From Prosopocoilus inquinatus (lineage: Eukaryota > Arthropoda > Insecta > Coleoptera > Lucanidae): DNA of 64,000 nucleotides. Each line of letters begins with the position of its first letter. The first letter of the stretch is position 1. The stretch spans positions 11,986,501 through 12,050,500 of the forward strand of contig CM069877.1 of the NCBI GenBank assembly GCA_036172665.1. Direction: 5' to 3'. This document shows positions 22,401 through 34,100 of the stretch, piece after piece. Below the pieces are notes generated by a model. That model worked only from the letters and a program-made list of their open reading frames with translations. It did not search any database and had not been told where the DNA came from. The translations under genes and the position numbers were made by a program.

Positions 22401-25400
22401 TAAGTGCACGCTCACTCGCCCTCAATTTTGATTATTAAAAAAAATTGCCCTGTAGGAATTCACCGGGTATTGCCCCCAGCAGGACGCTCTGATCGACGAG
22501 CTGACAGGTCGAGAACTGCTCACGATTTTTGCGAACCTTCGAGGAGAGACATCGCCTGAAGAATCCGTCAATTTGTGGTTCACCGCATTTAGTAAGTTTT
22601 ATTATTTAATGCGGGATTCACAACGTCAGGGAATTTGCTTGTTTTTATACAAAAAAGTTAGTAAAATTAGGTCAAGAACTGGAAATTTGAATGCAAATTT
22701 GTTTTCTAAAATTAGGAAAGAAGTAGAAAATTGTTTTAAGTATTTTAAAAAAATCGTTTCAAATATCTAAAAAATAATTAGTGAGGTGAGTGAGGTGGTG
22801 AGTTTTCTAATTAAAAGAATATATAGAGAATGTGAAACAAATAAAAAGGCTTTTTAAAAATGAGCTAGAAATTTAATTATTAATTTCAATTGTTTAAACT
22901 GACATATCTATTGTCCATGTATATCCCTTTTATGTACTATGGCAATTTGATAAATAAAATTATTATTATTACGAGCTTTATCAAAAAAGATAAAGCAAAT
23001 AATTATATTTGGGAAACGTCAAGCAGGTCAATAAATTACTCTTTCAGCTCGTTTTTAAAAAGCCTTCTTATTTGTTTCGTATTCTCTGCAATTCTCACGA
23101 GCAAGAACTATTATCCAAAAATAAAAAAAAATATATACTTCGACAGTCTTTCCAATGAGACTTCCAAAAGTCTTAGCGTAGGCAACCCAATTAACATCGT
23201 CGTTTGTGTGGTTGCCTGTACTCAAGACCCGAAGAATCAGATGTATTAAAAAAGGATTACATTTTTTTTCCTAAGTAATCCCAACCCTTCTAAAGCCAAC
23301 CCAACCAAAAGAAAAAACGTCAAAAAATTAAGGAATTCCTTTTGTTTTTTTTTTTTTTTAATTTTAGTTTTTTCATTTTATTTTTAGTTAATTTCTTTTT
23401 CTTGCTAATTTTCTTAATTTTTTTTATTTTTTCTGTTGGGTTGGGTTCCCATAGGTTGGCTTCGATTGGATTGGGATGACCTTGAAAAAGAATTGGAAAT
23501 AATAACAAAAAAAAGGAATTCTTTCTTTTTTTCTTAATTTTCTCTTTGGGTTGACTTTGTATAGTTATGGCTTCATTTGGGTTGAGTTGACTTTTTTTTT
23601 ATTTTTTTTGTCGGGTTGGATTTGTACAGATTGGCTTTGGTTAGGTTGGATTGACCTTGAAGAAAATTGGAAAAAAACAAAATTCTTTCTTTTTTTTAAT
23701 TAATTTTTTTTTCTGTTTGGTTGTCTTTACATAAGTTTGGTGGCTTCGTTTGGGTTGAGTTGACCTTGGAAAAAATTAGAAAGAAAATATAAATAAAAAG
23801 CATTTTTTCTTTTTTTTTTCGAGGGGGGGATACAGTTGGGTTGGGTTCACCTTTAGTATAAGCAACCATACAAATGATTGTTAAGCGGAAAAATTGAAAA
23901 CTTAAAATTTCTGAATCTGAAAATGTCAAACATTTGGGAAGTATTTCAAGGTCAACCCGACCCAACTGAAACCTAAGCGAAGTCAACTCGGCGCAAAAAT
24001 TAAGAATTTGGAATACTTAGAGAGTGAAAAGAAAAACTGCAAAAAAATTCAAGGTCAAGGCTAACCCAACCCAATTGAAGCTAACCTATGCAAAGCCAAT
24101 TAAGAAAATTAACAATAATAACATAAAACTCGGAGAAATCTACAAAAAAATCTACTAAAAAATTCTCAAAATTGTCCGAAAATTTAGAAAAGTTTAAATT
24201 AAAAAAAACAGTTCAAAATTCAAGGTCAAACTAACCCCAACTGAAACCAACCGAGCGAAAAAATGAAAGGAAAAATAAAAATTTCGAAAGAAAAAAGAAA
24301 TTGCAAGAAATCGAAAAATTAAGTCAAAAAATTTTAAAAATATTGCGTAGACCAAGGTCAACTCAACCCAACTGAAGCCAATTTAGGGAAGAAAGTTAAC
24401 AATTAGAAAATATCGAAAAAATGTAAAAAAAATTGAGAAAAAAAAACAAAACTGAAAATTGAAGTCTTGAAAATTTGAATAGAAAAACAGTTCAAGTTTC
24501 AAAGTCAAGCCAATCCAAAGAAGAAATGAGGGAGTCAGAAAATTTTGGAAAAAGAATCTGGAAATTTGGAAAGTAGTTCAAAGGCAACCGAACTGAAACC
24601 AACCTAAGCGAAGCCAACCCATCAAAGAAAGTTAACAATAAAAGAAGAAAAAAAAATCAGGAAAATTTAGAGAAATATTGGAAAAAATTGTCAAAGTTGC
24701 CCGAAATTAAAAAAAAAAAATTGAAAAAAAAAGACCGTTCAAGATCAACCAAACCGAAGATGCTGAACATTTGGAAAATAGTTCAAGGTCAACCCAACCT
24801 AACTGAAACGAACTGAGAGAAACAATGAAAGAAAAAATTGGGGAAACTTCGAGATAAAAAAAAGAGTCAAAAAATGTAGAAAATTTGAAAAATGACGCGG
24901 AGACCCAAATGAAGCCAAACCGAGAAGAAAGAAAAAAAAATAGTAAAAATTAAGAAGAAAGAAAAGAAAGAAGAAAAATATTTTTAAAAAAACTTATAAA
25001 ATATTAATTATTAAAAAAAATATCAACAATTAAAAAATGGGAGAAATTTAAGAAAAAAAAATGAAAAACGAAGACTTAAAATTGAAGTGTTAGAATTTGA
25101 ATGGAAAAATAGTTCAAGTTTCAAGGTCAAGTCAACCCAAAGAAAAGAATGAACAAAGAAATGGAGGAAAAGTCAGAAAAAATTGGGAAATATCATATGC
25201 ATAGCGGTTCAAGGCCAACCCAACCTAACTGAAACTAACCTAAGCGAAGCCAACCCTGGGAAGAAATGAACAAAAGAAAGAAGGGAGGAGGAGGTAATTT
25301 GGAAAAAAATAATTGTTTAAATCGAGATCGTTTCTTCAGGCATTCAGAATAGGCAACCGTACAAACGATTGACTTATTTGGGTCGCCCACGTTAAGACTT

Positions 25401-28400
25401 TTAAAAAGTCGCTGTGCCATATACAGGGAGATTCAGGCAACTCATTCATTAAAAGTTTACGGACTTCCTCTTTGAATTTCTATTTCATATTTTACGGTTA
25501 TAAGTTAGCAATAATGATCTGTTAAAATATATTTCCAACTTTCGGACACTTCCGCTTGTACCGGAAGCTGCTGTCAACTTTCTTATTTTAAATGGAATAC
25601 CCCATTTTTTATTGCATTTCTGAAATCTTCATGAAATTCTGAAAATATTTTGTGTAACACGTGATACAAAAAAAATTAGCCGTTTTAGAGATATTTCCAT
25701 TTTTTTTTTTTAAAGTTCAAAGTTGCAGTACCTTGTTTATGATGCTGCGATCTTTGTGTAACAGAAGCCATAAGTTCAATTTTTGGCCTGTAGTAGGCTA
25801 TGCTCATAAGCTTTCAGATCATACCTAATTTTACACAAAATCGTTTACGGGCTGGTTGAAATGTAAATGTCTATTCGAACTGATTTCAACTATCTAAAAG
25901 TCATGTTTTTTGAATAAAACACCCAGTACTTTTTTATACCGTAAGAATGGTATAAAAAATGGTATAAAAGTATACTAGGCGTTCCATTTAAAAAACATGA
26001 CTTTTCGACAGTTGAAACTAGTTCAAATAGAAGTTACTTTTCAACCACCCTGTTAGCAATGAAGTGCAAAACTGGATATGATCTGAAAGAATGTTACTGT
26101 AGCCTACTACAGGCAAAAAATGGGCATCATGGTTTTTGTTGCACAAAGATGGCAGTATCATAACCAAGGTTCTGCAAGTATGAGTTATTTTAAAAAAATT
26201 AAAATATCTCGGAAACGGTTAATTTTTCTTGTAACACATGTTGCACAAAATATTTTCAGATTTTTATGAAGATTTCAAAAATGCATTAAAAATTGGGGTA
26301 ATCCATTTAAAATAAGAAAGTTGACAGCAACTTCCGGTATAAGCGGAAGTGTGCGAAATTTGAAAATATTATATTTTAATAGATCCATATCGTTAACTTA
26401 TAACTGCAAAATATGAAACAGAAATTCAAAGGAGAAGTCCGTAAAGTTTTAATGAAAGGGTTGCATGAATCTCCCTATATATATATTTTTTTTTGTTAAA
26501 GATACGGTAACTTTTTTTCACAATTTTTTTAAGCGGAACCAATCCGACAGAAAACGAATGAGAGAAATTTAGTAAAGAAAAGAAAAATTTGGTGAAAAAA
26601 TAACTTTTTTTTTAATTCAAACCGATTCCGCATGTCTTCAGGATAGGCAACCATACAAACGACTGTGTTAATTGGGTTGCCTATACAAAAAGTTTTAGTT
26701 TACTGAAAAGTCTCATTTAAGTAAAGGGCGTGTTAATTAAAATTGATTGCTTGTGATTCAACAACTTTCTTAATTTTTAATAAATTACCTATTTTATACT
26801 TCGACCATATCTGTTCTGAAATCAGGAGAAAATTACTTAAACATGTAAGAATTAGGAAAGTGATACAAAAACAGTCAATATTCAAAAGTTTTTTGTTGAA
26901 AAGTTAGGCAATGTTTCGATGAAATCTTTGACGTTTCATCATTATTATTCGTTTCATTTTAATTAGGCTTTTTTTTTCATTTGTATAAAGAAAAATTCTT
27001 TTAATTCGTATTTCTCAAGGTCAGTGATGACTTTTTGAATATATTGTAGTGATATTTTTTTTTCCTATGATACAGGGTGTTCATCGGAAGCCGCTACAAT
27101 AGCTATCTTTCTTATTTGTATTTTTATGAAGTAACTTAAATTAGGAAAGTTTTAGGACTTTTTCTCCTCGTTTCTATGGTACTTTCGGAAAAACAAATGA
27201 CAATCAGGTTTTCGAGATTTTCAATTGTTTTCAACTTTTTTAAACGGAATGTTAGGTTTTTTATCATCGCATCGCGTTCAGGATGTCAAATTAATTATGT
27301 CTGTAAAATATCATCTGCCAAAGCCTACTATTTTAGAAATGATTTAGTAACAAAGTCTTGGTGTTCACGGGAAATGGTTACTATAGCTAACTTTTTTATT
27401 TGAAATTTTACGAAGTAGCTTAAATCAGGACCTTCCCTGCTCGATTTTATGGTACCTTCGGAAAAACAAATGACTGTCAGACTTTCGAGATTTTCAGTTG
27501 TTTTCAACTTTCTTAAATGGAACATTATATTTTTTTTATTACCGTATCGTGTTCAGGATGTCAAATTAAGTATTTCTCTAAAATATTCCTCTCCTAAGTC
27601 TACTATTTTATAAATTATTTGGTAAATAATTGTATTAGACATTTTAACATGTCGCGCTTTTAATATTTGGACCCAAGGGTTTTGAGTTTGAATTAAATTT
27701 AAACAAATTTTTAATCATGACAGTTCACAAAGGTTTAACAGTTTGAACACACTTCCTTTATTCACTTGTTTCAACGCGCACCATATTGTATTCGTGAATA
27801 AAAAGACTATCGTAACGATACACTTCTTCCCGCGAATATCAAGACTGAATTATTTATGAAGTATTCTGTTTTGAGAGATATTATTTCGCAGACATACTTA
27901 ATTTGACATCCTGAATGCGTTTTCGTGATAAAAAAACGTAATGTTCCATTTAAAAAAGTTGAAAACAATTGAAAATCTCAAAAACCTGATTATCATTTGT
28001 TTTTCCGAAAGTACCATAAAAACGAGGAGGAGAAGTCCTAAAACTTTTCTAATTTAAGTTACTTCGTAAAAATACAAATAAGAGATTTAGCTATTGTAGC
28101 GGCTTCCCATGAACACCCTGTATATTGAAATAAATTTATATTATTATACATCGTGGAAAAAATAATAATAATAATAATATATTTTTTTTAATTTTTAATA
28201 GTATAATAATAATAATAATAATGGTTTATTGACCACTGATTAGCAGTAAGTACAGTAAGAACACAGAATTGTGTAACTGAAAATTATAGAAATATGTAAT
28301 AATAATAAATGGTCAATAGGTTTCGGTTCAGTGGATTTTTAGAAAACCCACTGCTCTACCTCCGAAACCGTGAGAATTAAATTAAAACAAAATAAATTTT

Positions 28401-29524
28401 AAAAAAAACTTGAAAAAAATTATTTTTTGTTGCAGACATGTTGGAGTACGCTGATCAACCATGCGGCAAGTACAGCGGGGGCAACAAACGGAAATTAAAC
28501 ACATGCCTATCACTAATCGGGGTTCCACCTCTTGTCGTACTGGACGAACCAACCAGCGGCGTTGATCCGAAGTCGCGCAGGATTGTCTGGAATGTTTTGA
28601 GCCAGATCAAGAAGGCGCAGACCTCCGCAATAGTTTTGAGTTCGCACAGCATGGATGAATGCGAGGCTCTATGCGATAAGTATGTGACATTTTTTTTTTA
28701 TCAATACCTTTGCAAGAAAAAAATCATTATCTGTCTCTTACATTACATAATATTATGTATTTGGGGATAACCCAAACTTCGGGGAATGAACTTGGAACTT
28801 GCTTCTGTTGTTTTTAGACTTATTATAATAAAGGATGGGAAGATCGAGAGAGAAGGTCCAATACTGAAGCTGCAACAAGACCACTCGGGCTTCACCGTAA
28901 AAATAAAAGTGAAAACCGACAAGGATGTCATCGATTACAACAACGAACACCGTCCAACCAACAAGAACCAAAAGAGAAATTCCACTGCGTCTTCGAGCAA
29001 TTCAAATAACGAGAGCGAGCCCCTGAACAAAGCAATGGAACAGAGCGAGAGCGAAGACGAAGAGGTGCAGACCTTGCTCGAGGAGCTCCTAAGCCGTTTC
29101 GATTGCAAGGAGGTCGATGAACATCAAGTAAGAAACATGCTTTGTCGCATGAAAAAAAAAAAGGAAACACAGGTTAAATTCAATTTGAACAACAGGGCCT
29201 GCTGCATATTCAAGTGAAGAACAACAAATGGAGCGATATATTCAGACACTTGGAGGATCTGAAGAGCTCGAGATCGGATATCGAGGACTATACGGTGAGC
29301 GATTCGTCCTTGGAGGATCTTTTCTTGGACATCGCCAAGGCGAATAAGAGAGAACAAGCTGTGAAGGACAAGGATAAGGAAAGTGAGAAAGAACCAGTTG
29401 TGAAGAAACGCAAAAAAGAAAGAGTTTCAAAATCACAGGTAATTTTAAAATAATATTCAATTAATTGATTAATCATCGATTAACGTCTGATGATGGTTTT
29501 TAGGGAGGTGATCAAATGGTCTAG
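14958..29524 (+). CDS. ABCA-subfamily ABC transporter, C-terminal half (multi-exon, partial)
   Basis: ABCA proteins are full transporters that move lipids or sterols across membranes using ATP. The exons here encode the second half: an extracellular-loop-containing membrane domain, then nucleotide-binding domain 2. Exons: 14958-15337 (internal structure uncertain), 15398-15703, 15766-16017, 16087-16434, 21869-22123, 22182-22399, 22456-22591, 28436-28679, 28818-29127, 29196-29438, 29504-29524. All junctions from 15337 onward have GT-AG and matching phase, and the frame runs to a TAG at 29522-29524. The first half (membrane domain 1 and nucleotide-binding domain 1) is not found. It lies upstream of the window, or this is a half-gene. 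Two introns are large (5.4 and 5.8 kb) and filled with repeats. The last four exons are duplicated at 42817-43922. Confidence 0.85.
16435..16900. repeat. Intronic short inverted/direct repeats
   Basis: GGCGGTACGGGAAATTGT-type strings recur near 16464, 16552 and 16690. GGATTGTCCCGTCCGTTACG at about 16506 is imperfectly inverted near 16622-16650. This is probably a decayed MITE. The rest is AT-rich with GATATCGAT-like strings that recur near 18220-18360. Confidence 0.5.
16901..20281. repeat. 3.4-kb inverted repeat (fold-back element) inside an ABCA intron
   Basis: The left arm, about 16901-18197, and right arm, about 18979-20281, are near-perfect reverse complements of about 1.3 kb each. For example GGCCGTAGTAAATACGCTCC near 16994 recurs inverted near 20170, and GTTTACTTGTATTTTGCAAG near 18167 recurs inverted near 18997. 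The spacer (18198-18978) is AT-rich with GATATCGAT-type strings and no gene. Open frames in the arms are low-complexity K/R- or F/S-rich shadows. The arms could pair in the intronic RNA to form a long double-stranded stem. Confidence 0.85.
20497..21674. mobile_element. Non-autonomous Tc1/mariner-like element
   Basis: The termini CAGGGAAGGGCAAAAGTAT and ATACTTTTGCCCTTCCTTG are inverted repeats flanked by TA on both sides (20495-20496 and 21675-21676), as for Tc1/mariner insertions. The terminal repeat extends for about 170 bp. The left portion is duplicated directly at about 20935-21100, suggesting an internal duplication or a copy inserted in a copy. No transposase is seen. Confidence 0.8.
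21869..22591 (+). CDS. ABCA exons: last helix, linker and first part of nucleotide-binding domain 2
   Basis: Exon 21869-22123 encodes a loop, the last membrane helix ([18 protein letters not shown]) and a charged linker ([20 protein letters not shown]). Exon 22182-22399 begins the ATPase: [17 protein letters not shown] and the Walker [10 protein letters not shown], ending DDKSIY. Exon 22456-22591 carries the Q-loop ([19 protein letters not shown]). Introns are 58 and 56 bp. The phase-1 donor at 22592 joins the acceptor at 28435 in frame, giving [20 protein letters not shown]. Domain order and spacing match a complete ABCA nucleotide-binding domain. Confidence 0.92.
22592..25423. repeat. Intron with LINE 3' tail and an inverted CCAACC minisatellite
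   Basis: GGCAATTTGATAAATAAA(TTA)n at about 22940-22970 is a LINE 3' end matching the one near 4200. From about 23290 to 25260 runs a minisatellite of the same CCAACC family as at 4.4-11.4 kb. Much of it before 23860 reads GGTTGGGTT and after 23930 it reads AACCCAACC, so the array changes strand in the middle. Hairpin cores (GGCAACC...GGTTGCC type) sit at 23178-23222, 23852-23866 and 25345-25393. I see no coding sequence. Confidence 0.7.
25424..26477. mobile_element. Palindromic MITE with TA target duplication
   Basis: The two halves are reverse complements over about 500 bp each, centred near 25960. The termini are CAGGGAGATTCA and TGAATCTCCCTA, with TA on both sides (25422-25423 and 26478-26479). 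Internally ACTTCCGCTTGTACCGGAAG and its inverse occur in both halves. It is non-coding. The left breakpoint of the tandem duplication (25634) lies inside it. Confidence 0.8.
26478..27072. other. Intronic AT-rich segment with a hairpin core
   Basis: GGATAGGCAACCATACAAAC at 26641 and GGGTTGCCTATAC near 26675 form the recurrent hairpin core; it is copied at 41047 in the duplication. No gene is seen. Confidence 0.5.
27073..28120. mobile_element. MITE with CAGGGTGTTCAT...ATGAACACCCTG termini
   Basis: Long inverted terminal repeats start CAGGGTGTTCATCGGAAGCC and are flanked by TA (27071-27072 and 28121-28122). An internal direct repeat (GTACTTTCGGAAAAACAAAT at 27180 and a near copy at 27452) shows a partial duplication. 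It is non-coding. Its copy in the duplication is 41475-42499, which has lost about 40 bp internally. Confidence 0.8.
28121..28435. repeat. AAT microsatellites before the ABCA exon
   Basis: (AAT)n runs lie at about 28165-28190 and 28200-28222. The polypyrimidine tract and acceptor TTTTTTGTTGCAG follow at 28423-28435. Confidence 0.7.
28436..29524 (+). CDS. ABCA terminal exons, copy 1: signature, Walker B, H-loop and C-terminus
   Basis: Exon 28436-28679 carries the signature YSGGNKRKL, Walker [14 protein letters not shown] and the H-loop [12 protein letters not shown]. Exon 28818-29127 ([15 protein letters not shown]) continues with a Ser/Asn/Glu-rich insertion ([11 protein letters not shown]). 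Exon 29196-29438 has the conserved [16 protein letters not shown] end of ABCA domains followed by a Lys/Glu-rich tail. Exon 29504-29524 adds GGDQMV and the stop. Introns are 138, 68 and 65 bp with GT-AG. Compared with copy 2, the second exon lacks 18 bp (six codons) and has S for R and C for F changes, so the frame is kept in both. Confidence 0.92.
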
Positions 29525-29847
29525 TTTTGTTTTTATTTATTGCTTTAATTTGCCGCGCGCTTTTCTATGAATTAATTCTCGTTTTCCCGAAACAAACAAG
29601 AGTGGGGATAGCGCTTTCAGAGCGCCCGAGGGCATCACCGAATTCACACATCACTAGAAAAAAGGTTTGTCACAAAACGTAAGACTTTCCTAGAACTGAA
29701 ACAAACCGAAGAACTTGTCTCTCTTCGAAGAACAAGAAGAAGAAGAGGAAAAAAAAAGAAGGCACATTTTCGTCGCGCGTGATTTAATTTAATTCAATTC
29801 AATTCAACTAAACGATTATTTTATTAATTCATTTAATTTAATTTCGC
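29525..29847. other. Probable 3' UTR/flank of the ABCA gene
   Basis: AT-rich sequence follows the stop codon. No unambiguous poly(A) signal was chosen. (TTTAATTTAATTCAATTCAA)-type simple repeats lie at 29780-29840. Confidence 0.4.
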
Positions 29848-31170
29848 GCAAGGAAAACGTAATTCGGCAAAACGTACATAGATGGCGCTGACGAGCAACG
29901 GGCGTAATTTCAATTCGTTTCTTTGTTTTTTGCAAACCTAAATAAAACTGCACGTATAATGGAAACATGTAGTTTTAGTTTATTATCTTTATTTTTATTT
30001 TTATAAGTTTTAAAAAGAAGTTCATATAGTGTTTTTGGGTCAATTCAAATTTCAGGCCTGAAAGAAATAAAATGCACTCAGTCGCGTCAGGAGAACGTAA
30101 TTCGACGAAACCTATATAGATGGCGCTGGCACAACCGACACAATTTCAATTCGTTTCTTAGTTTTTTTGCAAACCTAAATAAAATTGCACGTAACAGAAA
30201 CATGAACTTAATAGTTTTACTTTATTTTTTTTATTTTTATAAGTTTTAAAAAGAAGTTCATAGTGTTTTTGGGTCAATTCAAATTTCAGGCCTGAAAGAA
30301 ATAAAATGCACTCAGTCGCGTCAGGAGAACGTAATTCGACGAAATCCACGTAGATGGCGCTGGCGCAACCGACACAATTTAAATTTGTTTCTTTGTTTTT
30401 TTTTTGCAAACCAAGAAAAACTGTATGTAATTAATACCGGGTGGTCAACGGAATTTATAATTAGAGGGAGCTGTGAGAGGTGCTATTTTACGATGTGTGG
30501 TTGGACACACTGAGAAATTAATAATAAATTGACAGTTGTTTTATTTGAGGTTATATTCGTGCTTTGTTCATTCGATCTTTAATGACACAGTAAACATTAT
30601 TTTGTTGAAAATAATAAGTGTTGTTTCTGTGCATTTTTAAAATAACTTTCAGTGAAAAAACTTCTAAGAAGAGTATCAAACATCTTCGAAACTATACATC
30701 ACAATTCCGACACTTAAAATCTTTAACTTCAAAATGCAGACCTGTGTTGCCAACTTATGATAAGTACCAACAGCTTGCTCTAATCATAAATTCAGTTGAT
30801 CGCATGGTAGAAACATGAACTTAGTAATTTGACTGTTGCGGTCCTAAGTTTAAAAAAAGCTCATAGTATTTTTAGGTCAATTCGACTTTCAAGCCTAAAA
30901 GAAATAAAAGTCGCGTCAGGAAAACGTAATTCGACGAAACCTACATAGATGGCGCTGGCGCAACCGATACAATTTCAATTTGTTTCTTTGTTTTTTTGCA
31001 AACCTAAATAAAACTGCATGTAATTAATAGAAATATGAACTTAGTAATTTTACTGTGGCCGTTGTAAGTTTAAAAAAAAAGTTCATAGTGTTTTTGCGCA
31101 ATTCAAATTTTAGGCCTAAAAAAAAAGAAAATGTAGTCCGACGGGATTTACATAGATGGCGACAGCCACA
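29848..31170 (+). repeat. About 236-bp tandem repeat with TAGATGGCG core
   Basis: Units starting near 29848, 30087, 30326, 30914 and 31130 share GGAAAACGTAATTCGACGAA, ATAGATGGCGCTGGC and TTTGCAAACCTAAATAAAAC. The spacing is about 236-240 bp except where the MITE at 30437-30807 interrupts a unit. The copy in the second duplication is at about 44250-45570. Confidence 0.75.
30437..30807. mobile_element. 371-bp MITE with TA duplication and visible empty site
   Basis: The imperfect terminal repeats are CCGGGTGGTCAACGGAATTT and AAATTCAGTTGATCGCATGG, flanked by TA (30435-30436 and 30808-30809). The neighbouring unit near 31020 reads GTAATTAATAGAAATATGAA without the element, which is the empty site. 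Copies: 44841-45211 in the duplication, and a truncated one at 58868-59160. The open frame inside (about 30618-30818) is not recognised as a protein. Confidence 0.85.
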
Positions 31171-34100
31171 CGATTTCGATAAAGGTTCGAATCAGCATCC
31201 TGAACGCGAAGAGTGTAGATTCACTGCCTTAGATGTTTCGAGTTTGTTTTTCCGTTTTTCGCGAAGAAAGACTTGAGAATTTAATTTCCTTGTAATTACA
31301 AATTTAGGAAGTGTTTAGATAAGAGAAAACAAACAGTCAAACGATGTATTAAATTAAATCGACTGAAAACAAACGAACCTCGATCCTCTCCGACTGATTA
31401 ATACCTAAGCGAAATCAATGCAAAAAGAAAATAATTATTAAATTCTTAGCAGTGAGTATATAGGAACTAATAAGAGAGATCACGGCGGGTTAAAAATACG
31501 TATACATCAAAGTGAGTCGCTGGATAGATGGCATTAGGGTCTGTCGTGAGTCGACTGATAGATGGCGCGCAACTAAGAAAGTTGTGATGATTACAGGTTC
31601 CTACGTGTGCACAATAGCCGTTTCCCATCATCCAATGGAAATAATCCAGTTACTGTATTTTTCTCTCTCTCTTACATGCACTGAAACGTAGTTCTTCTCT
31701 CTTACATTTCTACCCGCGATTGTGTACCTCTTCAATTATCCTGAACGCCTAATGTTAATTTATAAGAAGAATTATTATATGAGAGTTTGAATAATATATA
31801 AGTTTGAGTTATAAAAAATTATTTTCAAATAAAATTTTCCCAAATAACTTGAAATTTTGCGTGCAATTGAAGTTCCATTAAATTAAATTAGAACTACAAA
31901 AGAAATTATTTAATATTATTAAACTTTGTGGTCTTAAATTAAAATTAATTTAATTCAAATTTACAGTTTTAATTCAGAATAAAATTTAATATTATTTATA
32001 TCAATTATAAAAAAAAGAAGGAATAATAAAAGTTTGATAAAATAACATACTTCAAATATGTGAAATATCAAAGACACAAAAAAATTTAATCCTGAAAGCG
32101 TCGAGAAAAACATTAACGGCTGTTTATTTTCTTTTGGATTTTCACGTGAAAGTAGGTAATCAGTAAATGAATAAATTTACTTTCTTAAGGGAATTTACTT
32201 TTAATTTAATTGTTGCTAATTCAGTTCAATAAAACCATTTTAGAACGTATAGTTGACCCGAATTTGACACTTCTAAAGGGAATCTGATCGGTATTTTCAA
32301 CCAGCTGTTGCAAATTGCCTTAAGTGTAATTTTTTTTTTTTTGTAATCCGTTCCAAAGTAGCCTTGAAACATATTATTAATCATTTTATTTTGCAAATTT
32401 TGTTCAAATTGTGCAACACGGCGTTGAAAGAAATAATAAAACCCGATTAAAAAGTAATGTGTTTTTAAAGCTATCGATCAAATTATTTAAATTACTAATA
32501 CTACCATTATAATAACAATCCCACAAGTAATCTGCAATTATTTAATGCCCACACTGATAATTTTCTTTTAGCCATTTGAAAAATTTTAAATACATACCGG
32601 GTGTACCATGCCATATGGATCACCCTTCTACAATTTTTATTTTTCAATCGATTTATATGAAATTTGAAAAAGATAAATTGCACATAAATATGGATTTTTC
32701 GACATACCATGGAGTACCGTATGACTTCTACTTTCTTAATTTATATGGCACACCCTTCATATTTTTACATATTTGGAATATAATTTGTGACTGTGAATGT
32801 TCATCATTTGGTAATAATTCTGGTTTCTACGCCTCTACCCTAGAGGTGAAGATGGTCAAAATTTTTTGGCGTCCTTATGCAAAACATACCGTTTGTCCTA
32901 AAATTTCTAGTACATAATGGTCAACATGGAGGAATAGAAATTGCTCATTTGCCTGAATACATTTATATGAAATACACAGGATGTAGTCAGAAAGACCATA
33001 AAAGTTGAACAAATTTGCTGGATTTTAACTGTTAATTTTTTATAAAGTAAGAAGAGAGTAATTATTATTTTTTTTGTTTTTCTTTAACAATGTGTTTTAA
33101 TCAAAGTTGTGAATGGTTCTCGTGGTCAAGTGGGTGGTTTTGAGTTTGATCGAATTACGTAACCTGTCCTGTCGGGTGTCAAACCCAGACCAAGACTTTC
33201 TTCAATTTGTTTTTAAGCTTAAATTAGTTTTTTTTAAATGCATCAGAACAAGTTTCTTTTTTCTTCGATTACTTTATTGAAATGTATTAGAGACTGTGGT
33301 TTCCAGTGCAATGAAATTGGATTGAACCTCCCAACCACAAAAAGTTTTTTTTAAAAACTAGATAGCTATACTGCCGTCTTGAGTAAATGACTTCTTCTTG
33401 ATCACAAAAGAAGTGACCGTCCGTGTCTTGCTTATCGCTACCTCTCACCGGATTGCGTCAACCAAAGATGCTTTCTTTCCGGAAGTCCTATGACGGCTAG
33501 CAGTATGTCGGAAAATTCCATTTTCTGTTTAAATTATTGTCTCAAAATTTCATGTAAATTGATTAATAAATAAGGACTCTAAAAGGGTGAACACATACCG
33601 TGGGATACCCTGTATACGGCGTTCCATTTAAAATAAGAAGGTTTACATCACTGCCGCCGAAACCGAAACTCCAACGGTGGCTGGTAGTATGTCGGGAAAT
33701 TCCATTTTAAACTTCATTTATCGTTCCCAAATTTTATATAAATAGATTAAAAAATTAAATATTTTAGAAAGGTGAATTTATGGTGTGGAACGCCCGGTAT
33801 ACCTTACAATAACTGATATTCCCATTAAAATATTTTTTAAATGGGGGAAGTTTGCTTTTTTGTCTTCTCTGAAAAAGCTCTGGCAACGCTGATTAATACC
33901 CATTGAACAACTCACACATAGACGGCGACTAATAAAGTTATTGAAAATGTCATTTATTAAAAATTTATGCGCTTTCTTCACTGTCAACCTATCTTTATAA
34001 AAAATATATATATTGGGTTGAAATGGTTTAAATATTTTCTTGGTTGTTTCACCATTTTTTTTTTAATTAAGTAAGATTAGTCAGATTTATTTGATTTGTT

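Noticed and set aside
32576..32917. 113-codon frame conserved in both duplication copies
   Set aside because: Conservation follows from the recent duplication; composition is that of AT-rich noncoding DNA and no domain is seen.
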